DNA of 64,000 nucleotides from JAGDZR01 sp049115695 (lineage in GTDB: Bacteria > Bacteroidota > Bacteroidia > Cytophagales > Cyclobacteriaceae), in the NCBI GenBank assembly GCA_049115695.1, contig JAGDZR010000011.1, forward strand, positions 186,001 through 250,000. Direction: 5' to 3'. The notes beneath the pieces were generated by a model, which saw only the letters and a list, made by a program, of their open reading frames with translations, made no database searches and was not told the DNA's origin. The translations under genes and the position numbers were made by a program. This document shows, in pieces, positions 27,143 through 34,742 of the stretch; the first letter of the stretch is position 1, and every line of letters starts with the position of its first letter.

Positions 27143-29077
27143 ATGTATTTAATAGGATATGACATAGGAAGCTCTACCATCAAGGCGAGCCTAATCGAAA
27201 CAAGCAGCAATCAGCATGTTTGTACAGTTCAATATCCTGACAGAGACATGGATATGATCTCCAGACAATCCGGTTGGGCAGAGCAGCAACCTGAAATTTG
27301 GTGGCAGGACTTCTGTTTTGCTACCAGGAAACTGTTGGCCGAAGCTAAGATTCAGGCAGAGGATATTCAGGCAATCGGCATTAGCTATCAGATGCATGGG
27401 TTAGTGCTCATTGACAAACAAAAACAAGCACTTAGGCCCGCAATCATTTGGTGTGATAGCAGGGCAGTGGCAATTGGAGATAAGGCATTCAACGAAATTG
27501 GTCCCAGATGGTGTCTGGAAAACTGTCTGAACAGTCCGGGGAATTTTACGGCCTCAAGGTTGAAGTGGGTAAAAGACAATGAGCCGCACATCTATGAACA
27601 GGCTGACAAATTTCTGCTCCCGGGAGACTATATAGCCATGCGTGTTACTGGTAAAGTAAGCACAACACTAAGTGGTCTGTCAGAGGCCATTCTATGGGAC
27701 TTCAAAGAGAAAAAATTGGCAAATGAAGTCCTGGATCACCTTGATCTGGATAAAGATCTAATACCAGAAATAGTTTCAGCTTTTGATGTGCAGGGAGAAG
27801 TAACAGAAGAAGCATCCATAATGACAGGGCTAAAACCCGGAACACCCCTCACCTTTAGAGCAGGAGATCAACCCTCCAACGCCCTTTCGTTGAATGTGTT
27901 GAGACCTGGCGAGATAGCAGCAACATGTGGCGCTTCGGGAGTGGTGTATGGCATTGTGGACCGTCCGTTATTTGATCCTAAATCACGGATCAATGCATTT
28001 AGCCATGTTAATTATGAGGAGAACAATGATCGAATAGGTGTCCTCGCCTGTATCAACGGTGCAGGCATGCAATATGGATGGATGCGCCATCAAATTGCGG
28101 CTGGCGGAAGAAGTTATGACGACATGGAGAGAATGGCTTCAGGAGTACCAATAGGATCTGAGGGACTGTGCATTCTTCCATTTGGAAATGGGGCCGAAAG
28201 GATCCTAGAAAATAAGAATCTAAAATCTCAAATTCACAATCTTCAATTCAATAGACACAGCAGAGCGCACCTGTTTCGCGCAGCGCTGGAAGGTGTAGCC
28301 TTTTCATTTGTCTACGGGATTAACCTGCTCAAAAATCTTGGATTGAACATGGAGGTTCTCAGGGTTGCCAATGACAATATGTTTCAGTCGGAAATTTTTT
28401 CACAGACAATGGCCACACTGCTGGATTGCAAAATCGAAATGTTCGATACGACAGCAGCAGTAGGAGCGGCTAAGGCAGCAGGTGTTGGAATTGGAGTATA
28501 CCAAAATGTGGAGGAAGCGCTCGGCTCTCAAAAACCTTATGTGATATTTGAACCTTCTCTTGATAAAGCTCAATGCGAGCACGCATATCAATTTTGGGTT
28601 CGAAACCTTGAAAAGTCATTGCAGGAAGTTGCTCCTACACAACATACGGATGGAAATAGTAGCCGGCTGGGTGATACAGTATCGCTTGGCCTCCAATTGG
28701 CTGCCAAAAATGATCTGCTAAATGAACTGAAGAAAGACCTGCTCAAGTTGTCAGAAGGTAAAAAATCAACCAAAGCAATCGAAAAGATTGCAGAGCGCAT
28801 TGATCAACACCTCAATAAAGATCGTTATTGGGAAATGATTGAAGAGCATGTTGATTTTATCGAAGGTGACTTTTTCAAGCGATTGAAAGCGGAGCATGCT
28901 GATTTAAGTGCTCAAGACATTCGATTAAGCTTTCTCCTTCGATTAAAACTGTCAACTAAAGAAATTGCAGAGCAACTTAACCTGTCCATTAGAGGGATTG
29001 AGACCAAGCGCTACAGACTAAGAAAAAAGCTGGGGCTGGATAGTCATCAGTTAGAAGAATACCTCACCAACTTCTAA
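27143..29077 (+). CDS. Xylulokinase-like FGGY protein fused to LuxR-type HTH domain
   Basis: One uninterrupted 644-residue frame. Residues 1 to about 495 are an FGGY sugar kinase closely similar to the xylulokinase encoded 1.8 kb downstream: GYDIGSSTIKASL, ISYQMHGLV, IIWCDSRAV, NSPGNFTASRLKWVK, and FRAGDQPSNALSLN with the catalytic-type Asp242. After a polar linker, residues about 510-644 form a helical segment (LAAKNDLLNELKKDLLKL; DFFKRLKAEHADLSAQDIRLSF) and an HTH, KEIAEQLNLSIRGIETKRYR, near residues 606-625. This is the C-terminal DNA-binding unit of Bacteroidota LuxR-like regulators. The phosphate-2 motif GTS is GAS here (Ala264) and the adenosine motif lacks its glycines (VANDNMF), so catalysis may be reduced. 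I infer a xylulose/xylose-responsive regulator of this locus. Confidence 0.85.
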   Translation: MYLIGYDIGSSTIKASLIETSSNQHVCTVQYPDRDMDMISRQSGWAEQQPEIWWQDFCFATRKLLAEAKIQAEDIQAIGISYQMHGLVLIDKQKQALRPAIIWCDSRAVAIGDKAFNEIGPRWCLENCLNSPGNFTASRLKWVKDNEPHIYEQADKFLLPGDYIAMRVTGKVSTTLSGLSEAILWDFKEKKLANEVLDHLDLDKDLIPEIVSAFDVQGEVTEEASIMTGLKPGTPLTFRAGDQPSNALSLNVLRPGEIAATCGASGVVYGIVDRPLFDPKSRINAFSHVNYEENNDRIGVLACINGAGMQYGWMRHQIAAGGRSYDDMERMASGVPIGSEGLCILPFGNGAERILENKNLKSQIHNLQFNRHSRAHLFRAALEGVAFSFVYGINLLKNLGLNMEVLRVANDNMFQSEIFSQTMATLLDCKIEMFDTTAAVGAAKAAGVGIGVYQNVEEALGSQKPYVIFEPSLDKAQCEHAYQFWVRNLEKSLQEVAPTQHTDGNSSRLGDTVSLGLQLAAKNDLLNELKKDLLKLSEGKKSTKAIEKIAERIDQHLNKDRYWEMIEEHVDFIEGDFFKRLKAEHADLSAQDIRLSFLLRLKLSTKEIAEQLNLSIRGIETKRYRLRKKLGLDSHQLEEYLTNF

Positions 29078-29096
29078 ATAAAATCAGCAATCCTTC

Positions 29097-29147
29097 ATTT
29101 GACGTAGTAATGAAATGATTCTGGCGAATTCGTGTAGTACGTCAATT
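29097..29147 (+). promoter_or_regulatory. Candidate operator pair upstream of the xylose symporter (copies 3 and 4)
   Basis: ATTTGACGTAG at 29097-29107 is identical to the 11-mer before the fusion gene. An inverted copy, read on the minus strand as AATTGACGTAC, lies at 29137-29147. The arms are 39-40 bp apart centre to centre. They sit in the 155-bp gap between the fusion gene and the symporter, about 85 bp before its ATG, where an activator or repressor of the operon would bind. The rest of the gap is AT-rich with a TTTG (29176-29179) but no clean -7 box. Confidence 0.55.
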
Positions 29148-29232
29148 TCTTTAGAAACGAATGGATTATCATTTATTTGGCCCTGCGTTTTTATGCGCTT
29201 GATACATTCATACATCTAAATTGTAACTTTCA

Positions 29233-30849
29233 ATGGTTGGATTAGAAACTTGGGACTGGGTAGTCATTGGCATTTATTTTGCCATTTTGATTGGGGTGGC
29301 CGTCTGGGTGATTTTACAAAAAAACAAAAACACGGAAGACTTTTTTCTTGCTGGCAGAAACGTTGGTTGGTTTGTGATCGGCGCATCAATTTTCGCGTCA
29401 AATATTGGTTCAGAACATGTCGTTGGGTTAGCTGGAACAGGTGCTGAAACGGGTATGCCAATGGCACATTATGAGCTGCATGCCTGGATCGTACTGTTGC
29501 TAGGCTGGGTTTTTCTTCCTTTCTATATGAGGGGAGGGGTTTTCACAATGCCAGAATTCCTTGAAAAGAGATTTGATAGCAGATCAAGATGGTTTTTGTC
29601 CATTTTCTCGATCATTGGATATGTGCTGACCAAGGTATCTGTCACGATTTATGCTGGGGGAATTGTGATCAGTCAACTGCTGAATGTTTCGTTTTTAACT
29701 GGAGCATTGGGAATTGTGATCATCACTGGTATATATACCGTTTTGGGAGGCATGCGTGCTGTGGTTTATACGGAAACCTTGCAAACAGTAGTGTTAATAC
29801 TTGGTGCCATTTTTCTCACCTGGATAGGTTTAGATACGGTAGGCGGATGGGCCGAACTCAAGGCAACAGCCGGAAGTAGTCACTTCAATATGTGGCGACC
29901 AATGAGCGACCCGGACCTACCATGGACAGGGATGGTCTTTGGTGGAGCAATAGTTGGTATCTGGTACTGGTGTACCGATCAGTACATTGTGCAACGAACT
30001 TTAGCCGCTAATAACATTAAAATAGGACGTAGAGGAGCCATTGCTGGCGCGTATCTAAAATTGCTTCCCATTTTCATCTTTCTGGTACCAGGTATTATTG
30101 CTTTTGCCCTGAAACAGAAAGGCCTTATTGATTTTGAAAAAAGTGATCAAGTATTTCCAGTATTGGTGGCGACCTTACTTCCTACTGGCATCAAAGGACT
30201 TGTTGCAGGTGGCTTAATGGCCGCATTGATGAGCTCACTGGCATCTGTTTTCAATTCCAGTTCGACGTTATTCACAGTTGATATTTTCAAAAAAATGTAT
30301 CCGGATACCGCGGAAATCAAGCTCGTACAGATTGGCAAAGTCGCAACAGGGATAGTTGTTGTTCTGGGCATGTTATGGATTCCAATCATGGAGAAAATTG
30401 GGGGTGGCGTTCTTTATCAGTATCTGCAAAGTGTGCAGTCATATATCGCACCACCTATTGCAACTGTTTTTTTGCTCGGCATCCTTTGGAAAAGAGTAAA
30501 CGCTCAGGGAGCCATCGCAACTTTGCTATTTGGTTTGGTTATAGGAACACTTAGGATTACTGCTGAATTAATGGTAGAACCCAATGGTAGTGGTTTTATT
30601 TACCAGTTTGCTACCATCAATTTTGCCCATATGGCTATCTTCATGTTTTTAGCTTGTGTCATGGTTTGTGCTATTGTTAGCCTGCTAACTCCTGCTCCAG
30701 ACTATGCCAAAATTGAAGGGCTCGCTTTTGGAACCTTAAGTGCGGAACAAAAGAAAGCTACTCTAAAAAGTTTTGATAAAGTGGATGTAATATCCTCATT
30801 GGTCTTGGTTGCCATTATTATTTGGGTATTGTCATATTTCACTGGTTGA
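29233..30849 (+). CDS. Sodium/solute symporter (SGLT type), probably xylose
   Basis: A 538-residue inner-membrane protein with about 14 hydrophobic helices. It begins WDWVVIGIYFAILIGVAVWVI, then NTEDFFLAGRNVGWFVIGASIFASNIGSEHVVGLAGTGAETG, the classic sodium-sugar symporter signature. The mid-protein stretches GGMRAVVYTETLQTVVL and DQYIVQRTLAA are typical of the SGLT branch. It imports a sugar with sodium. Placement between the fusion regulator and xylB-mutarotase-xylA points to xylose. It is the first gene of the operon that ends at the terminator at 34628. Confidence 0.88.
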   Translation: MVGLETWDWVVIGIYFAILIGVAVWVILQKNKNTEDFFLAGRNVGWFVIGASIFASNIGSEHVVGLAGTGAETGMPMAHYELHAWIVLLLGWVFLPFYMRGGVFTMPEFLEKRFDSRSRWFLSIFSIIGYVLTKVSVTIYAGGIVISQLLNVSFLTGALGIVIITGIYTVLGGMRAVVYTETLQTVVLILGAIFLTWIGLDTVGGWAELKATAGSSHFNMWRPMSDPDLPWTGMVFGGAIVGIWYWCTDQYIVQRTLAANNIKIGRRGAIAGAYLKLLPIFIFLVPGIIAFALKQKGLIDFEKSDQVFPVLVATLLPTGIKGLVAGGLMAALMSSLASVFNSSSTLFTVDIFKKMYPDTAEIKLVQIGKVATGIVVVLGMLWIPIMEKIGGGVLYQYLQSVQSYIAPPIATVFLLGILWKRVNAQGAIATLLFGLVIGTLRITAELMVEPNGSGFIYQFATINFAHMAIFMFLACVMVCAIVSLLTPAPDYAKIEGLAFGTLSAEQKKATLKSFDKVDVISSLVLVAIIIWVLSYFTG

Positions 30850-30863
30850 TAAAAGAATATTAA

Positions 30864-32348
30864 ATGAAATTTTTAGGAATTGATGTAGGAAGTTCATCTG
30901 TTAAGGTGAGTGTGTTTGATGCCGACAAGCAACAAACACTTGCCAGTACCTTCTTTCCGAAAAGTGAACTGGCAATCAACTCTCCTGTGCAAGGTTGGGC
31001 AGAACAGGACCCCTCCACATGGTGGGAAAGTATCAAGGGTGGTTTGAAGGAAATTTCAACGCAAACCAATTTAAAAGAGGTTGCGGGAATTGGAATATCA
31101 TATCAAATGCATGGGCTGGTAGCAGTAGACAAGGACAAGAATCCTGTCAGACCTTCAATCATCTGGTGCGATTCTCGCGCTGTTGAAACGGGAAATGAAG
31201 CTTTCAATAACATTGGACATGAAAAAAGCCTAAGTCACCTACTCAATTCTCCTGGAAATTTTACAGCTGCAAAGCTCGGCTGGGTAAAAGAAAATGAACC
31301 TGACCTTTATAGTAAGATTAACAAAGTCATGTTGCCAGGCGATTTTGTGGCAATGAAACTCAGTGGTGAGATCAACACCACTTCTGGAGGAATGTCCGAA
31401 GGGGTGTTTTGGGATTTTAAAAACCGCAAAGTCTCTGCTGATGTGAAAGGCTATTTCGGATTTGATGATGAGCTAATTCCTCCCTTGATGCCAATCATTG
31501 GTGAGCAATCAAGGGTGAGTGAATCAGCGGCTGCAGAACTTGGTTTGTCATCGGGGATCCCTATCACCTACCGTGCTGGAGATCAACCCAACAATGCTTT
31601 ATCACTAAATGTACTTGAGCCGGGTGAACTTGCTACCACAGCAGGCACATCGGCTGTAATTTATGCGGTAAGTGACAAAAATGAATATGACCCTGACTCA
31701 AGGGTAAATACCTTTCTGCATGTCAATGACAAAGATGGGACTTCAAGAAATGGCATATTACTTTGTGTAAATGGTTCAGGCATTCTTTACAGCTGGCTAA
31801 AGAAATTGCTCAGCATTGGTGGTGAGCTGGACTATCCGGCTTTGAACGATCTGGCCTCACAGGCTCCAATTGGCGCTGATGGGCTATGCTTTATGCCATT
31901 TGGCAATGGGGCGGAACGCATATTGAAAAACCAGAATCTTGGTGCACAAATGATCAATCTTGATTTTAATCGACATGGAAGCGCCCATATGGTTAGAGCG
32001 GCCAAAGAAGGCATTGTAAATGCTATGAACTACGGTTTGGAAATCATTCGTAGTATGGACGTACCAACAACAAAAATACGAGCTGGTGCCAGCAATTTGT
32101 TTTTAAGCCCTTTGTTTAGAGAAGCTTTTGTCAACACCACTGGCGTACCTCTTGAACTTTACGAAACTGATGGTGCAGAAGGTGCAGCAAGAGGTGCAGC
32201 GATTGGTGCCGGATATCAAACTTACAAAGAGGCCTTTGATAAGTTGAAACTTATCAGCATCATTTCACCAACTGAAGCATTAATGTCAAATTATCAACAG
32301 TCTTACCAGGATTGGAAGGGCGAGTTAAATAAGTTGTTGAATGTTTAA
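30864..32348 (+). CDS. xylB: Xylulokinase
   Basis: A 494-residue FGGY kinase converting D-xylulose to xylulose 5-phosphate for the pentose phosphate pathway. Motifs: GIDVGSSSVKVSVFD (phosphate 1), GISYQMHGLV and IIWCDSRAVE near the sugar site, YRAGDQPNNALSLN with the catalytic Asp240, TTAGTSAVIY (phosphate 2, Thr262 present), and IRAGASNLFLSPLFREAF (adenosine). It has no C-terminal extension, unlike its paralogue at 27143. It lies 14 bp after the symporter and overlaps the mutarotase start by 8 bp. Confidence 0.96.
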   Translation: MKFLGIDVGSSSVKVSVFDADKQQTLASTFFPKSELAINSPVQGWAEQDPSTWWESIKGGLKEISTQTNLKEVAGIGISYQMHGLVAVDKDKNPVRPSIIWCDSRAVETGNEAFNNIGHEKSLSHLLNSPGNFTAAKLGWVKENEPDLYSKINKVMLPGDFVAMKLSGEINTTSGGMSEGVFWDFKNRKVSADVKGYFGFDDELIPPLMPIIGEQSRVSESAAAELGLSSGIPITYRAGDQPNNALSLNVLEPGELATTAGTSAVIYAVSDKNEYDPDSRVNTFLHVNDKDGTSRNGILLCVNGSGILYSWLKKLLSIGGELDYPALNDLASQAPIGADGLCFMPFGNGAERILKNQNLGAQMINLDFNRHGSAHMVRAAKEGIVNAMNYGLEIIRSMDVPTTKIRAGASNLFLSPLFREAFVNTTGVPLELYETDGAEGAARGAAIGAGYQTYKEAFDKLKLISIISPTEALMSNYQQSYQDWKGELNKLLNV

Positions 32349-33252
32349 AGAGGCCCGATATAATATAGGTCAATGGGAAGTAATTTCTCTGAAGAATGAA
32401 ACGGGTGCTGGCTTTGAGATTATTCCTGAAAAAGGAGGGTGTATTCGTAACCTGTGGCTCGGTCAAAAAGCTACTGGCTTGCTAGATCCGCTCGAAAGCA
32501 AAGAAGAAATATCCAGCAATCCTTGGTATAAACAAGCCTTGCTATTTCCCTTCCCTAATCGACTGAATGACGGGAAATACGCTTTTGAGGGGCGTCAATT
32601 TCAGTTTCCAATCAACGAGCCCGATCGAAACAATACACTGCATGGGTTTATTTCTACGGAGCAATTGGAAATAGGAGAAATTCAGACCTCTGAGAATAAG
32701 GCATCAATAGAACTAAAATATGCCTATGAGGGCAAATTTGAATATTATCCTTTTCCTGTTAACCTATCATTCATATTTGAGGTAAGCGAAAAGGATTTCA
32801 CGCTCACTGCGCAAATTACGAATTCAGGCAAAACAAGTCTTCCTTATGGATTTGGTTGGCACCCGTACTTTTTGTTTGAAAATACAGCGTCCATGCAAGT
32901 GCCAAAATGTGAATTAATAAACGTCAACGAAAAAAACATTCCAACTGGTAAAACCGAAGCTTTTGATCGATACGAGTTCTATAAGGAAGTAAACGAACCC
33001 TTCGATACATGCTTTCTATTGCCAAAGGGAACAGATCCAATTACCCAGGCCGGCTGTGGTGATTTAAAACTTGAGGTGTCAGGAGATGAAAGCACTCCTT
33101 TCCTTCAGATATTTAATCCAGCACCGGAGAAGCTGGCAATTGAACCAATGACCTGTGGAATTGATGCATTTAATAATGAACAAGGACTAATAACGCTGGC
33201 ACCTAATGAGTCTCGTATTCATCGGTGTAGCGTTCGAATCATAAATGAATAA
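32341..33252 (+). CDS. Aldose 1-epimerase (mutarotase) family protein
   Basis: A 303-residue beta-sandwich protein of the galactose mutarotase superfamily. It has LLFPFPNRLNDGKYAFEGRQFQFP, the active-site His region NTLHGFIS, and PYGFGWHPYFLF with the second conserved His. A late acidic region (LAIEPMTCGIDAF) supplies the catalytic Glu. It interconverts alpha and beta anomers; next to xylA and xylB it probably feeds alpha-D-xylopyranose to the isomerase. No signal peptide, so cytoplasmic. The ATG overlaps the xylB end, implying coupled translation. Confidence 0.88.
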   Translation: MFKEARYNIGQWEVISLKNETGAGFEIIPEKGGCIRNLWLGQKATGLLDPLESKEEISSNPWYKQALLFPFPNRLNDGKYAFEGRQFQFPINEPDRNNTLHGFISTEQLEIGEIQTSENKASIELKYAYEGKFEYYPFPVNLSFIFEVSEKDFTLTAQITNSGKTSLPYGFGWHPYFLFENTASMQVPKCELINVNEKNIPTGKTEAFDRYEFYKEVNEPFDTCFLLPKGTDPITQAGCGDLKLEVSGDESTPFLQIFNPAPEKLAIEPMTCGIDAFNNEQGLITLAPNESRIHRCSVRIINE

Positions 33253-33283
33253 TGTTTAATCATTAAAACCTTAACTGATAATA

Positions 33284-34609
33284 ATGGCGATAATAGGAGA
33301 AAAAGAGTTCTTCAAGGGAATTGGAGAAATCAAGTTTGAGGGGCCAGGTTCAACCAACCCACTGGCATATAAATATTACAATCCTGAGCAGGTTGTACTT
33401 GGTAAAACCATGAAGGAGCAATTCAAATTTGCAATAGCATACTGGCACACCTTCTGCAATACCGGAGGTGATCCATTTGGTCCTGGCACAAAAGTTTTTG
33501 AATGGGACGCAAACGCGGATGCAATACAGCGATCCAAAGACAAAATGGATGCTGCATTCGAATTCATCTCAAAGCTAGGTCTTGAATACTTCTGTTTTCA
33601 TGACTTTGATTTGGTAGATGAAGGCAATTCACTCTCAGAATCTGAAGCTAGATTAAAAGCAATCGTAGAATACGGTCAGGAGAAAAAGAAAGGGAATGAT
33701 ATCAAAGTTTTGTGGGGAACTGCAAACTTATTTTCAAACCCTCGCTACATGAACGGTGCTTCTACTAATCCGGATTTTAACACTGTGGCATATGCATCTG
33801 CACAGGTAAAAAATGCGATTGACGCGACCATCGCGCTTGGTGGAGAAAATTATGTGTTCTGGGGAGGTCGAGAAGGATATATGTCCTTGTTGAACACCAA
33901 CATGCAAAAAGAGCTGGATCACCTGGCAATGTTCCTTACAAAATCACGCGATTACGCAAGGAGTCAGGGTTTTAAGGGATCCTTCTTTATCGAACCTAAA
34001 CCTGCCGAACCATCTAAGCATCAATATGATTTTGATAGCGCAACAGTAGTTGGGTTCCTAAATAAATATGGTCTTCAGGATGATTTCAAAATCAATATTG
34101 AAGTGAACCATGCTACGCTTGCTGGTCATACATTCCAGCATGAATTACAAGTAGCTGCTGATGCGGGTATGTTAGGTAGTATTGATGCCAACAGAGGTGA
34201 CTATCAAAACGGATGGGATACGGATCAGTTCCCTACAAATCTCGGGGAACTTGTGGAAGCAATGCTAGTAATTGCCCAATCTGGAGGAATCCAGGGTGGT
34301 GGTGTCAACTTTGATGCAAAACCACGTCGAAATTCTACAGATCTAATTGACATATTCCATGCACATATTGGTGGAATAGACAACTTTGCAAGAGCCATGC
34401 TCATCACGGAGAAAGTGCTGACTCAAACTGATTACAAGAAAATTGTATCGGATCGTTATGCATCTTTCGATAGTGAAAACGGCAAGGCGTTTGAAGCTGG
34501 CAATCTCGGTCTCAATGAGTTGCATAAACTTGCTCACAGTAATGGTGAACCTGAGCAAATCAGTGGACGTCAAGAGCTGCTTGAAAACATTATCAATAGC
34601 TGTATTTAA
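33284..34609 (+). CDS. xylA: Xylose isomerase
   Basis: A 441-residue class II xylose isomerase that converts D-xylose to D-xylulose. Diagnostic motifs are YWHTFCNTGGDPFG, the catalytic His106 with Asp109 in FCFHDFDLVDEG, FWGGREGYMSLLNT, metal ligands in SFFIEPKPAEPSKHQYDFD and NIEVNHATLAGHTFQHEL, and DANRGDYQNGWDTDQFP. Length and motif order are typical of Bacteroidota and anaerobic-fungal enzymes. It is the last gene of the symporter-xylB-mutarotase-xylA operon, with a terminator 19 bp downstream. Confidence 0.98.
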   Translation: MAIIGEKEFFKGIGEIKFEGPGSTNPLAYKYYNPEQVVLGKTMKEQFKFAIAYWHTFCNTGGDPFGPGTKVFEWDANADAIQRSKDKMDAAFEFISKLGLEYFCFHDFDLVDEGNSLSESEARLKAIVEYGQEKKKGNDIKVLWGTANLFSNPRYMNGASTNPDFNTVAYASAQVKNAIDATIALGGENYVFWGGREGYMSLLNTNMQKELDHLAMFLTKSRDYARSQGFKGSFFIEPKPAEPSKHQYDFDSATVVGFLNKYGLQDDFKINIEVNHATLAGHTFQHELQVAADAGMLGSIDANRGDYQNGWDTDQFPTNLGELVEAMLVIAQSGGIQGGGVNFDAKPRRNSTDLIDIFHAHIGGIDNFARAMLITEKVLTQTDYKKIVSDRYASFDSENGKAFEAGNLGLNELHKLAHSNGEPEQISGRQELLENIINSCI

Positions 34610-34627
34610 GTTCATATTTATATTTTC

Positions 34628-34656
34628 AAAAAGTGGGCCCTAGTGCCCATTTTTTG
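34628..34656 (+). terminator. Rho-independent terminator after xylA
   Basis: Stem TGGGC (34634-34638) and GCCCA (34645-34649) with a 6-nt loop, extended by an A-run on the left and a T-run on the right. It ends the xylA operon and makes the downstream transporter gene a separate transcription unit. Confidence 0.85.
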
Positions 34657-34742
34657 ATTTAATCTGTATTCATTCCGACCTCTGGATATAGATTGATTAA
34701 TCATGTAATGTTGCGTTTCAGCATTTACCTAATCCGTCTATC

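Noticed and set aside
27143..29077. The kinase-HTH fusion as an artefact of a lost stop or a frameshift between two genes
   Set aside because: The frame is continuous with a plausible linker, base use is even across the join, and no internal start with its own upstream region is evident at the HTH part.
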